Part shown: piece after piece, positions 24,836 to 33,200 of the stretch
Numbering within the stretch: the first letter of the stretch is position 1
Layout: every line of letters begins with the position of its first letter
DNA from: Devosia limi DSM 17137
Lineage (GTDB): Bacteria > Pseudomonadota > Alphaproteobacteria > Rhizobiales > Devosiaceae
Reading direction: 5' to 3'
DNA length: 64,000 nt
NCBI RefSeq assembly: GCF_900128975.1
Contig: NZ_FQVC01000009.1
Location: 62,001 to 126,000 of the forward strand
Notes under the pieces: generated by a model
Told to the model about the DNA's origin: nothing
Seen by the model: only the letters and a program-made list of their open reading frames with translations
Databases searched by the model: none
Made by a program: the position numbers and the translations under genes

Positions 24836-25355
24836 TCGCGTCTACAATGTCCTGTTCCTCTGCACCGGTAATTCTGCTCGATCGATCCTGGGCGAGGCCA
24901 TCCTCAACCATGTCGGCCAGGGCCGCTACAGTGCCTATTCTGCAGGGTCGACACCGAAGGGTGCAGTACACCCGATGACACTGGAAACGCTTGCCAAGGT
25001 TGGCATTCCCACCGATGGGTTACGCTCCAAGGCCTGGGACGAGTTTGCCGTGCCGGGCGCACCGAAGATGGATTTCATCTTCACCGTCTGTGACAACGCT
25101 GCGGGCGAGACGTGTCCCATCTGGCCAGGCCAGCCGATGACAGCCCACTGGGGCATCGAAGATCCTGCCGCAGTCCGAGGCCCTGAGTTCAAGCAACGTG
25201 CTGCCTTCGACGACGCCCTGCGCTACCTCCGCAACCGTATCGGCGCCTTCATCAATTTGCCTTTGACCAGTATCGACCGCATGGCGCTCAACTCCAAGCT
25301 CGAGGGTATCGGCGCTTTGGACGGCACCACCACCAAGTCATCGAACGTCGCGTAG
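24828..25355 (+). CDS. arsC: Arsenate reductase, low-molecular-weight phosphatase type
   Basis: A 175-residue LMW protein-tyrosine-phosphatase-fold enzyme. The P-loop FLCTGNSARSILGEA is at residues 10-24, with the nucleophile in CTGNSARS; the Cys of VCDNAAGETCPIWPG is the downstream redox cysteine. It reduces As(V) to As(III) using thioredoxin or glutathione/glutaredoxin. It overlaps the arsR end by 8 bp. A second, unrelated arsenate reductase is encoded two genes further on. Confidence 0.92.
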   Translation: MPDRVYNVLFLCTGNSARSILGEAILNHVGQGRYSAYSAGSTPKGAVHPMTLETLAKVGIPTDGLRSKAWDEFAVPGAPKMDFIFTVCDNAAGETCPIWPGQPMTAHWGIEDPAAVRGPEFKQRAAFDDALRYLRNRIGAFINLPLTSIDRMALNSKLEGIGALDGTTTKSSNVA

Positions 25356-25361
25356 GTATCC

Positions 25362-26423
25362 ATGTCCATCTTTGAACGTTACCTAACCCTGTGGGTTGGG
25401 CTTTGCATCGTCGCGGGTATCGCCGCTGGCCATTTCTTGCCGGACCTGTTTCAGTCCCTCGGTTCGTTGGAATACGCCAAAGTCAATATTCCTATGGCGG
25501 TGCTGATCTGGCTGATGATCATCCCTATGTTGGTGCGGATCGACTTTATGAGCCTGCGCCAGGTTGGACGCTACTGGCGTGGGATCGGCGTTACGGTCTT
25601 CATCAATTGGGCGATCAAACCCTTTTCGATGGCGCTGCTGGGCTGGGTGTTCATTGGCTGGCTCTTCCGGCCCTTGTTGCCGGAAGTGCAGATTGACAGC
25701 TACATCGCTGGCTTGATCATTCTGGCCGCAGCCCCATGCACGGCAATGGTGTTCGTCTGGTCGAACCTGGTGAAGGGCGAGCCGCATTTCACGCTCAGCC
25801 AGGTGGCACTGAACGATGCCATCATGGTCGTGGCATTTGCCCCTATCGTCGGCCTGCTGCTGGGCCTGTCGGCGATCACTGTCCCATGGGATACGCTGCT
25901 GCTGTCGGTCGGACTCTACATCGTCGTGCCGGTAGTCGCCGCCCAGCTATATCGACGCTGGTTGTTCGCCAATGGCGGCGTCGCCGCCATGAACCGGGTT
26001 TTGTCAGTCTTGCAGCCCATCTCCATCGCTTCCCTGCTGGTAACACTGGTGATGTTGTTCGGCTTCCAGGGTGAGCAGATCGTGGCTCAACCCACTATCA
26101 TATTGCTGCTGGCAGTGCCGATCTTGATCCAAGTCTACCTCAATTCGGGACTGGCCTATTACCTGAACCGCGTCACCGGCGAACAGCATTGCGTGGCCGG
26201 GCCGTCTGCACTGATCGGCGCCTCCAACTTCTTTGAGCTGGCCGTCGCTGCTGCCATTGCCCTGTTCGGCTTCAATTCGGGTGCTGCATTGGCCACGGTC
26301 GTCGGCGTGCTGGTCGAAGTGCCGGTTATGCTGTCGGTAGTCTGGATCGTGAACCGCAGCCAGGGCTGGTATGAAAATGGCGCCGCCGTGCGCCGAAACA
26401 CCAAAGCAAAGGCAGCGGAATGA
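25362..26423 (+). CDS. acr3: ACR3-family arsenite efflux permease
   Basis: A 353-residue inner-membrane protein with ten predicted helices (starting ERYLTLWVGLCIVAGIAAGH). The motif AAPCTAMVFVWSNLVKGEP in the fourth helix region contains the conserved Cys needed for As(III) transport, and GASNFFELAVAAAIALFG is the conserved helix 9 motif of Acr3. It exports As(OH)3 using the proton-motive force. Start ATG 25362, 6 bp after arsC; overlaps the next gene by 4 bp. Confidence 0.94.
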   Translation: MSIFERYLTLWVGLCIVAGIAAGHFLPDLFQSLGSLEYAKVNIPMAVLIWLMIIPMLVRIDFMSLRQVGRYWRGIGVTVFINWAIKPFSMALLGWVFIGWLFRPLLPEVQIDSYIAGLIILAAAPCTAMVFVWSNLVKGEPHFTLSQVALNDAIMVVAFAPIVGLLLGLSAITVPWDTLLLSVGLYIVVPVVAAQLYRRWLFANGGVAAMNRVLSVLQPISIASLLVTLVMLFGFQGEQIVAQPTIILLLAVPILIQVYLNSGLAYYLNRVTGEQHCVAGPSALIGASNFFELAVAAAIALFGFNSGAALATVVGVLVEVPVMLSVVWIVNRSQGWYENGAAVRRNTKAKAAE

Positions 26424-26842
26424 CCGTCACCATTTATCACAATCCCGACTGCGGCACGTCTCGCAACACGTTGGCTATGATCCGGCAGTCCGGTGTTAAG
26501 CCCGTCGTCATCGAGTATCTGAAAACGCCGCCGAGCCGCGAGCGCATCGTGGAACTGGTTGTCGCCGCAGGGATGTCGCTGCGCCAGGCGATCCGGCAGA
26601 AGGACACGCCGTATGATGCCTTGGGGCTCGGCGACGCCGCCAAATCCGACGACGAATTGCTGGATGCTGTCGAAGCACACCCGATCCTGCTGAATCGGCC
26701 AATGGTCGAGACGCCGTTGGGCACCCGTCTGTGCCGTCCCAGCGAGGCGGTGCTCGACATCTTGGAAAATCCCGACATCGGCCCGTTCACCAAGGAGGAC
26801 GGCGAAGTCATTATCGACGCCGAAGGGAAGCGCATTGTCTGA
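26420..26842 (+). CDS. arsC: Arsenate reductase, glutaredoxin-dependent type
   Basis: A 140-residue thioredoxin-fold enzyme of the ArsC/Spx superfamily: [18 protein letters not shown] with the catalytic Cys at residue 11, then [27 protein letters not shown], and [20 protein letters not shown] with the anion-binding arginines. It uses glutathione and glutaredoxin. Having both reductase types in one operon is redundant but known in alphaproteobacteria. Confidence 0.93.
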   Translation: MTVTIYHNPDCGTSRNTLAMIRQSGVKPVVIEYLKTPPSRERIVELVVAAGMSLRQAIRQKDTPYDALGLGDAAKSDDELLDAVEAHPILLNRPMVETPLGTRLCRPSEAVLDILENPDIGPFTKEDGEVIIDAEGKRIV

Positions 26843-27542
26843 TCTACCGAATATCGCTGGCGACGCCTTCCAGGTGCCTGACTTCGCCCAGCTGACTGCT
26901 CCAACACTGCAGCACAAGCCCCGCATCCTGATGCTTTACGGCTCGCTGCGGGAACGTTCATACAGCCGGCTGCTGACCTTTGAGGCACAGCGCCTGCTCG
27001 AAGCCTTCGGCGCTGAAGTCCGTATCTTCCACGCCAATGGCCTGCCGTTGCCGGGCGATGCGCCCGACGATCATCTGAAGGTGCAGGAGTTGCGTGACGC
27101 CATGCTGTGGTCGGAGGGCCAAGTGTGGACGAGCCCAGAACGTCATGGTGCCATGAGTTCGGTACTCAAGTCACAGATCGACTGGATCCCGCTGCCGGGT
27201 GGCGCCATCCGTCCAACTCAGGGGCGAACGCTTGCGGTGATGCAGGTGTCGGGCGGTTCGCAATCTTTCAACGCGCTCAACCAGATGCGCATCTTGGGGC
27301 GCTGGATGCGGATGGTGACCATCCCGAACCAGTCTTCGGTCGCCAAGGCCTTCCAGGAGTTTGAGCCCGACGGTCGCATGAAACCGTCATCCTATTACGA
27401 TAGGGTTGTCGACGTTATGGAAGAGCTGGTGAAGTTCACGCTGATCAACCGTGGCGTCGCCGGCTACCTGACCTCTCGTTACAGCGAACGCAAGGAAGCA
27501 GCCGCCAAACTTGAGGAGCGGGTCGGCCTGAAGTCGATCTGA
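26835..27542 (+). CDS. arsH: ArsH NADPH-dependent FMN reductase / organoarsenical oxidase
   Basis: A 235-residue flavodoxin-like protein. The FMN loop [18 protein letters not shown] and the conserved [40 protein letters not shown] and [16 protein letters not shown] are ArsH signatures. It is reported to oxidise trivalent organoarsenicals (established for the family). Start TTG at 26835 (overlapping arsC by 8 bp) is taken because the N-terminal segment is family-like (DLPNI); the TTG makes it uncertain. Confidence 0.92.
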   Translation: MSDLPNIAGDAFQVPDFAQLTAPTLQHKPRILMLYGSLRERSYSRLLTFEAQRLLEAFGAEVRIFHANGLPLPGDAPDDHLKVQELRDAMLWSEGQVWTSPERHGAMSSVLKSQIDWIPLPGGAIRPTQGRTLAVMQVSGGSQSFNALNQMRILGRWMRMVTIPNQSSVAKAFQEFEPDGRMKPSSYYDRVVDVMEELVKFTLINRGVAGYLTSRYSERKEAAAKLEERVGLKSI

Positions 27543-27547
27543 AAGCT

Positions 27548-28786
27548 ATGGCCGATACCCATTCCAACGCCGGTGCCATTTGGGCTCTCGGTGTCACCCA
27601 GATCATCGGGTACGGCACTCTCTACTACAGCTTCAGCATCCTGGCGCCCGTCATTGCAATCGACTTGAGCGTCGCGGTGGAGTGGGTCTATGGCTGCATC
27701 TCTCTGGCTCTGCTGGCCGGCGGCCTCATCTCGCCATGGGCGGGCGGCCTGGCCGACCGACATGGCGCGGGCCAGGTGATGTCGCTCGGTTCGATCGGAG
27801 CCGCTATCGCACTGGCGGTATGTGCCTTGGCCGGCGACATGTTCATGTTTTTGGCCGGCATGATCCTGGTCGAGCTGGCGTCGGCGTTCGTGCTCTACAG
27901 CACTGCGTTTGCCTTTCTGGCGCAGACGACCGGTTCACGGGCCCAACGCAGCATCACCTATCTAACGCTGATCGCCGGGTTCGCCTCGACGATCTTCTGG
28001 CCGCTCACAAGCTGGATGCTGGGCAGTCTGGAATGGCATCAGGTCTACTTCGTTTTCGCGATTCTCAACCTGGTTGTTTGCCTCCCACTGCATTTGTGGC
28101 TGTCGCGGTTCGCCAGGATCGCTGCGGCCCGTCCTGTGGAAGCGGTGGCGACACAGCCGCCCATGAGCGTCGATAACCGCAATTTCGTGTTCATCCTGAT
28201 CGTGCTGGGGTTCTCCCTGGCGGGCTTTGTGTCAGCAGCGACGCTGTTCCACATGGTGCCGATGCTTGGCCTGCTCGGCTTGGGTGCGGCCGGTATTTGG
28301 GTGGCGTCGCTACTCGGGCCAGCGCAGGTGGCTAGCCGCCTGATCAACATGGCATTCGGCAAAGATGTCTCTGCAAGTGTGCTGGCGGTAGTGTCGGCAG
28401 TCTCCATGCCGCTTGCGCTGGGCACCCTGGCCCTATCTGCGCCGTCGACCTTTGGTGCCGCCGCCTTTGCTATCATCTTCGGCCTGGGCAGTGGGCTGTT
28501 CAGCATTGTCTCCGGCACACTTCCGCTGGCGATCTTCGGCAAAGACGGCTTCGGTAAACGTCTTGGCTGGATCGGTCTCGGTCGCTTGGGACTGTCTGCA
28601 CTGGCACCGTTTGCCCTGTCGGTGGCACTGGGTGCAATCGGTCCAAAGCCATCATTGTGGATCCTGGCGGTGGCGGGTTTGCTGTGCGTAGTTGTCTTCG
28701 CCGAAGTCTGGCGTCGTTGCCGGCCTTTAGGGCAAAAGGTGTTAGCCGTGAACGAGCCAACAAGCCCGGTACTACGCCAAGGGTGA
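27548..28786 (+). CDS. MFS transporter of the ars operon
   Basis: A 412-residue protein with twelve hydrophobic helices and an MFS signature after helix 2 (WAGGLADRHGAGQVM). It follows arsH by 5 bp and is co-oriented, so it is probably part of the arsenic operon. MFS members in ars clusters include ArsK (arsenite and organoarsenical export) and ArsJ; ArsJ normally pairs with a GAPDH gene, which is absent here, so an ArsK-like role is more likely, though not proven. Confidence 0.8.
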   Translation: MADTHSNAGAIWALGVTQIIGYGTLYYSFSILAPVIAIDLSVAVEWVYGCISLALLAGGLISPWAGGLADRHGAGQVMSLGSIGAAIALAVCALAGDMFMFLAGMILVELASAFVLYSTAFAFLAQTTGSRAQRSITYLTLIAGFASTIFWPLTSWMLGSLEWHQVYFVFAILNLVVCLPLHLWLSRFARIAAARPVEAVATQPPMSVDNRNFVFILIVLGFSLAGFVSAATLFHMVPMLGLLGLGAAGIWVASLLGPAQVASRLINMAFGKDVSASVLAVVSAVSMPLALGTLALSAPSTFGAAAFAIIFGLGSGLFSIVSGTLPLAIFGKDGFGKRLGWIGLGRLGLSALAPFALSVALGAIGPKPSLWILAVAGLLCVVVFAEVWRRCRPLGQKVLAVNEPTSPVLRQG

Positions 28787-28868
28787 ACGTCTGCTATCCT
28801 AGTGTGCGACCCGCAAACCGGACAGACCGTTTTCCACCCCAAGTTTGCCGATTGCTGCACGAACGCCA

Positions 28869-28946
28869 TGCCCCAAAGCGGTCGGGCGGCCACCGACCCC
28901 AATTAGGTCGGTCAGCGGCACGCCTGCGCTTCCCGAAAGCAGACAC
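28869..28946 (+). repeat. Dispersed intergenic repeat, copy C
   Basis: Third copy, 83 bp after the MFS gene: gccccaaagcggtcgggcgg, then ccaccgaccccaattagg, then tcggtcag, ending in ttcccgaaagcagaca. Its end and core correspond to copies A and B. A preceding segment, ccgttttccaccccaagtttg at 28832-28852, resembles a partial additional copy. Confidence 0.55.
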
Positions 28947-29061
28947 CCTCAGTCTACGCCCAAGATGCAGATCGTCCTGGCCATTGAAGGCACGTAGGAG
29001 CCCTGGGTTCCGCATTGGTGGATAAGCGGCCCCGCGCACAAGCCGCACAGGGCCGTTGCAC

Positions 29062-29286
29062 CTACTTCAAATACTCGTCAGCTTTGACGATCTTGCCGTA
29101 GGCAAAGCCCAGAGCAGACATGAATGCGGCGTGCACATGATTTGCCGGAACGATCATGTCGTTGAACTCGGCATCGCGGGTTGTGGCAGCATCTTCGACG
29201 ACGGTAACATTGTAGCCTTGGTCATACGACACCGCATGAGGCATGCAGCCGGAGGTGTCCAATCCCGCTCTCTCGGGATGGCTTTC
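29062..29286 (-). pseudogene. C-terminal fragment of an isochorismatase-like cysteine hydrolase
   Basis: The minus strand reads GLDTSGCMPHAVSYDQGYNV, then TVVEDAATTRDAEFND and VHAAFMSALGFAYGKIVKAD, the C-terminal third of isochorismatase-family hydrolases with the nucleophile-loop Cys retained in TSGCM. The N-terminal Asp/Lys part is absent. The truncation point is at or next to the leader repeat beginning at 29311. Confidence 0.8.
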
Positions 29287-29310
29287 CTGTTCCGGCTCCG
29301 GATCTTCCAC

Positions 29311-29439
29311 GATCAACCCACGAGGGGTCCGCTAGCAAGCTGCGGCCGCTTGTCTTTGCCTGCGCGGTGATCGCGCCCGGAGCCGGACACTGACGGAGCC
29401 ATCGAGCGGGAATGGCCCGCTCCAAAGATGGAGCCTCAG
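29311..29439 (+). promoter_or_regulatory. Leader copy B, conserved with 7473-7614
   Basis: It holds the same ordered blocks as leader A: gatcaaccca at 29311, gcggccgct at 29342, the 18-base identical block at 29363-29380, and tcgagcggg at 29402. Here the last block forms a perfect 7-bp hairpin (gagcggg / cccgctc). The small gene starts 20 bp later. The fact that only these blocks and the coding part are preserved suggests a functional RNA or regulatory element. Confidence 0.6.
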
Positions 29440-29625
29440 ATGTCGCACAACCTCGAACTCGCCCAAAAGCACGCCTGGAACCTCGCCCGCACCCTCATGG
29501 CCCCGGTCATCCTCTTCCAGGTGGACAACGAGTTCGGAGTCATCCCGGCAGATGAGCTCGACGGCGCCGAAATTGAAATCCTCTTCGAGTACGATCCCTA
29601 TTGTGGCGGCCGGTCGGTGCACTGA
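29440..29625 (+). CDS. Small conserved acidic protein, intact paralogue
   Basis: A 61-residue protein (MSHNLELAQKHAWNLARTLM, APVILFQVDNEFGV, ..ELDGAEIEILFEYDPYCGG). It is acidic at the C-terminus and is homologous to the broken copy at 7615-7798. The ATG at 29440 has gatggagcc as ribosome-binding site; an upstream ATG (29428) is less well placed. The function is unknown. A terminator follows and then ardC. Confidence 0.7.
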   Translation: MSHNLELAQKHAWNLARTLMAPVILFQVDNEFGVIPADELDGAEIEILFEYDPYCGGRSVH

Positions 29626-29650
29626 ACCGCCGCTCTTTCGGACGGTATCC

Positions 29651-29671
29651 GGGCGGCGCGTTGCGCCGCCC
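29651..29671 (+). terminator. Rho-independent terminator
   Basis: A perfect 9-bp stem (gggcggcgc / gcgccgccc) with loop gtt, followed by TTCTTCTTGTT, 25 bp after the small gene. Confidence 0.7.
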
Positions 29672-29864
29672 TTCTTCTTGTTGCTGCGCCTTTGGCCCCG
29701 TCCCGCCATCGGTCTTGCCAGACCCGGTGCATCGCGCAACGGCTTTGCCGTCCTCCTCTTTGTTCCGGCCCCTGTCGGGGTGCGCGACCCCCTGATTGGT
29801 CCGGCTTGTCGTCCGCCGTGACGGGGCCGCGATCGGCGCGGCCTCCAGTATGGAGGTTATGAAA

Positions 29865-30794
29865 ATGAGCAGAAAAGAGCAGAGCGAAACCCGTGTTGAT
29901 ATCTATGCGCGGATTACCGAGCGGATTGTCGCGCAGCTGGAGCAGGGGGTGTGCCCCTGGGTGCAGCCGTGGAGCGCGGGAAATGCAGCAGGGCGTATCA
30001 CCAGACCGTTGCGTCACAATGGCGAACCATATTCTGGTATGAACGTGCTGCTGCTGTGGTCAGAGGCCATGGCGCGGGGCTATGCCGCGTCGATGTGGAT
30101 GACGTTCAAGCAGGCCAGCGACTTGGGCGCCCATGTCCGCAAGGGAGAGACCAGCGCCACCGTGATCTATGCCAGCCGGTTCACCAAGACCGAGACTGAC
30201 GCCCGCGGCGACGAGATGGAGCGGGACATTCCATTCCTGCGCGCCTATGGCGTGTTCAATGTCGAGCAGATCGAGGGCCTGCCCGAGCACTATTACCACC
30301 GTCCGGCGCCGGTCTCCGATCCGGTGAAACGGATTGAAAACGCCGACACCTTCTTTGCCAATGCTGGTGCGGATCTCCGCCATGGCGGTGCGCAGGCCTA
30401 CTATGTGCCGTCCTCTGACCATATCCAGATGCCGCCCTTCGAAACCTTCCGGGATGCGGCGTCCTATGTCGCGGTCCTCAGCCACGAGCATATTCACTGG
30501 ACGGCGAAACCGAACCGCGTCGGCCGCGATCTTAGTCGCTATGCCAAAGACAGGTCGGAGCGGGCCCGGGAGGAACTCGTTGCTGAGATAGGGTCGGCCC
30601 TGCTGTGTGCCGATCTCGGTATCGTCCCCGAACTCGAGCCACGCCCGGATCACGCTGCCTACCTCGCAAGCTGGCTTACGGTGCTGGCTGATGACAAGCG
30701 CGCCATCTTCCAAGCCGCCGCCCATGCGCAGCGGGCAGTCAATTATCTGCATGCCCTGCAACCGGCTGTTGCTGAAGAGCACGAGGCTGCCTGA
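29865..30794 (+). CDS. ardC: ArdC-type antirestriction protein / zincin-like metallopeptidase
   Basis: A 309-residue protein. The N-terminal ssDNA-binding region (DIYARITERIVAQLEQGVCP, WVQPWSAGNAAGR, GYAASMWMTFKQASDLGAHV) precedes a C-terminal metallopeptidase domain with the zinc motif SHEHIHWT (HExxH) and a further conserved ERAREELVAEIG. ArdC coats the incoming strand and protects plasmid DNA from restriction during establishment (known for IncW ArdC). Starts at 29850, 29859 and 29865 are in frame; the ggagg at 29852 points to 29865. Confidence 0.92.
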   Translation: MSRKEQSETRVDIYARITERIVAQLEQGVCPWVQPWSAGNAAGRITRPLRHNGEPYSGMNVLLLWSEAMARGYAASMWMTFKQASDLGAHVRKGETSATVIYASRFTKTETDARGDEMERDIPFLRAYGVFNVEQIEGLPEHYYHRPAPVSDPVKRIENADTFFANAGADLRHGGAQAYYVPSSDHIQMPPFETFRDAASYVAVLSHEHIHWTAKPNRVGRDLSRYAKDRSERAREELVAEIGSALLCADLGIVPELEPRPDHAAYLASWLTVLADDKRAIFQAAAHAQRAVNYLHALQPAVAEEHEAA

Positions 30795-31270
30795 GCGCCG
30801 GTCATGTCCAATCTCCACACTGGCACCCATAAATCGGTCCCATCGCAATGAAGAAGTGTCGGCGGGGCGTCCGTTGGGGCGTCCCGCTGCAATCGATGCC
30901 TGTGGTGCAAGGCTGAGATTGGATTGATAGCGCGTGCCACGCCGGTCGTGATGGGGTGATGCCGATGCAGGGTCGCCTGTCTTCATTCCGGTTGTTCCTG
31001 CGACGGGCACGTCCATCTGCGTCCTCGATGTGGCTGGTCTGACCGCAGGCCGAACTCGCTGCGCTCGCTCTCGCTCTTATCCCCGCAACAGCCGGTTTCA
31101 GCTTTCTTCCCCTGCGCGCTACGCGCTCATTCCTCGCGAGGCAAGAAAGCCTCTCCTGACCGCCCTCCATTGCATTGCGGCCCTTCGGGTGCGGCTCGAA
31201 CGCCTCCGGTCTGTCGACCGCCATCGAGGGCGCGATGGTCGCGGCCCGAGAAACCAAAGGAATGAGACGA
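30795..31270. other. No gene recognised; hairpin-rich leader
   Basis: About 475 bp between ardC and DUF736. Short palindromes are common (gctgcgctcgctctcgc; gcgcgctacgcgctc), as in other leaders in this plasmid, but no long stem and no plausible coding frame. Confidence 0.5.
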
Positions 31271-31582
31271 ATGGCAACCATCGGCACCTTCACCACCACC
31301 ACCAACGGTTTCACCGGTTCGATCAAGACCCTCAGCCTCAATGTCAAGGCTCGCTTCGAGCGCGTCGAGAACCCTTCCGATAAGGGTCCGCACTTCCGCA
31401 TCTTCTCCGGCTCCGTGGAGCTGGGCGCCGCCTGGCAGAAGGTCTCCAAGGAGACCGAGCGCGACTACCTCTCGGTCAAGCTGGACGATCCCAGCTTCCC
31501 GGCTCCGATCTACGCCACCCTGATCGAGGTGGACGGCGAAGAAGGCCTCCAGTTGATCTGGTCTCGCCCCAACCGGGACTGA
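31271..31582 (+). CDS. DUF736 family protein
   Basis: A 103-residue beta-rich protein: [40 protein letters not shown], and [23 protein letters not shown]736 is a near-universal marker of rhizobial conjugative plasmids and ICEs; an ssDNA-related role has been proposed but is unproven. Monocistronic, with a strong hairpin after the stop. Confidence 0.93.
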   Translation: MATIGTFTTTTNGFTGSIKTLSLNVKARFERVENPSDKGPHFRIFSGSVELGAAWQKVSKETERDYLSVKLDDPSFPAPIYATLIEVDGEEGLQLIWSRPNRD

Positions 31583-31594
31583 GCCTCGGCAAAA

Positions 31595-31620
31595 GGAACC
31601 CCGCCACAAGGCGGGGTTCC
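31595..31620 (+). terminator. Strong hairpin after DUF736
   Basis: A perfect 11-bp stem (ggaaccccgcc / ggcggggttcc) with loop acaa, 13 bp after the stop. No poly-T tail, so probably a Rho-independent-like or RNA-stabilising stem. Confidence 0.65.
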
Positions 31621-31885
31621 TCATGTGCATGAGGAAGCCGAAATCAGGCGTCGAGCCTGCTGCCGGCTTTTTTGGGGCGCCAACCGGGTGGAGCGGGGGC
31701 CTGCTCAGATCGTCCGAGCCTGCCATGCCGGTCCGAAGGCCTCAAGGACGAGCGGTGCCCCCAAAATGCTGGCGCATTTCGGCTCCCCCACTCGCCGGCT
31801 CCGCCGGTCGCATACGCGATCCCCGACCCCTCCGCCCCGCCATGACATCCGGTGTCGTCTTTCACCAACATCAAGGAGACGATCC

Positions 31886-32050
31886 ATGTCGATCGATCAG
31901 CACATCGAGGAATTGCACGCCGAGCTGCGGAATGCCGTCTATCGCGACGAACGCCACGAGATTGCAGCGGAGCTGGAACTGGCCCTTGTCGAGCGCGAAG
32001 TGATGCTGGCAGAAGCCTATGGCGAGATCACCGCCGAGCCTCCCTTCTAG
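31886..32050 (+). CDS. Small acidic helical protein
   Basis: A 54-residue protein (MSIDQHIEELHAELRNAVYR, then DERHEIAAELELALVER), predicted as two amphipathic helices. A consensus ribosome-binding site (aaggaga) stands 8 bases before the ATG. The family is not recognised; such small proteins are common downstream of DUF736. Confidence 0.65.
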   Translation: MSIDQHIEELHAELRNAVYRDERHEIAAELELALVEREVMLAEAYGEITAEPPF

Positions 32051-32130
32051 GGAGGCTGCTATCAGCGCCGCTGCGGTCACATGCGACGCTGATTAATCTG
32101 CTGGATATGGCGCATCGGCCTTCCCGGCTA

Positions 32131-32409
32131 TTAGCCGTTCAGGGCATCCTTGATCGCCTTGGCCGGCGTGAAAGTCAGCTTTTTCGACGCGGCGATCTTG
32201 ATCGTTGCACCGGTCGAAGGGTTGCGGCCGTCCCGCTCCGGCGTCGCCTTCACCTTGAACTTGCCAAATCCCGGAAGCGAAGTTTCCGCGTCGGATTTGG
32301 CCGCATCAACGATCTGGCTGAGCACGCTCTCGACAATCGTCTTGGCCTGGGCTTTCGTCAGGTTCTGTTCGGCAGCGATCTTGTCGGCGATCTCATTCGT
32401 GGTTGTCAT
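32131..32409 (-). CDS. hup: HU-family DNA-binding protein
   Basis: A 92-residue HU/IHF-type histone-like protein: MTTTNEIADKIAAEQNLTKA, SLPGFGKFKVKATPERDGRN, PSTGATIKIAASKKLTFTPA. The DNA-bending beta arm contains the R.GRNP.TG motif. Plasmid-borne HU may assist replication, transfer or stealth. The start at 32409 matches the family N-terminus. Confidence 0.93.
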   Translation of the reverse strand: MTTTNEIADKIAAEQNLTKAQAKTIVESVLSQIVDAAKSDAETSLPGFGKFKVKATPERDGRNPSTGATIKIAASKKLTFTPAKAIKDALNG

Positions 32410-32577
32410 TTGATGTTTCCCTATGGTCTTGGCGTGCCCCCTTCTATGGCAACGAAATGCGGCCCGCGAAAGTGGTTGAGGCATTTGTCCTGGTCGCCAA
32501 TCCACTGAAAAACCGCAAAAGCGCGGGCATTCAAGCGGCGAATGGTCGAGGTTCCCAGCACCAGCACCAGCACCAGC

Positions 32578-32820
32578 TCAGTCGCTGTAGCCGCGTCGCC
32601 GCTTTGTCTGCTGCAATCTTGCCATGGCACTCATGGCCTCTTCGGCCTCATCGAAGGTTTCCATCATTGACTGGCCGTTGGTGCCGATCCGGCCCCAGTT
32701 TCGAATGACCGATACACCACCAAACAATGTCGGTTGGATCGCAAGCGAGTAGAACCGACGCATGTTCTGCGTTGGATCGATACGGCGCAGATGAATGGGG
32801 CGATCAGCGTCACTGGACAT
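32578..32820 (-). CDS. WGR domain protein
   Basis: An 80-residue stand-alone WGR domain: LRRIDPTQNMRRFYSLAIQP, then VIRNWGRIGTNGQ and ETFDEAEEAMSAM. The eponymous Trp-Gly-Arg (NWGRIG) is intact. WGR domains bind nucleic acids in PARPs and DNA-repair proteins; small plasmid versions are of unknown function. The ATG at 32820 is used, and the longer open frame above it has no similarity. Confidence 0.88.
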   Translation of the reverse strand: MSSDADRPIHLRRIDPTQNMRRFYSLAIQPTLFGGVSVIRNWGRIGTNGQSMMETFDEAEEAMSAMARLQQTKRRRGYSD

Positions 32821-33200
32821 GACGGGAGTCTCGCCACCTTTGGAAACGGCGTCCAATGACTTTCCTGAATCGTAGCGGTCGCTTCGATTCACGCGGCTTA
32901 TGAGCGTTTCACCATTCCCTTTCCGTTTGTAGAAAGACGGAATGACTTTCAGTCGGGATTGGCGAGCCGCTTTGCAGCGGATGGGCTCTATTCGCCGCCG
33001 GCTGGCGCTCACGGAACCCCGGCTGGCGGTTTCCGCGCATGCGCGTGACGATCCCGCTCGCGGTCGACAGGTCAGATCCTGTTCGGGGCTTAGCGGCATT
33101 GGCGAAGGCAGTTTGGATATCAAAGTGGCGTCCATCCCCACACAGCGGGCTGGTGAGTTTTGGCCGATGGTAGCGGGCGGTATGTGTGCATATCGCGAGC
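32821..33200. other. No gene recognised
   Basis: 380 bp between the WGR gene start and the traG stop. Open frames exist on both strands without recognisable content. Confidence 0.5.
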
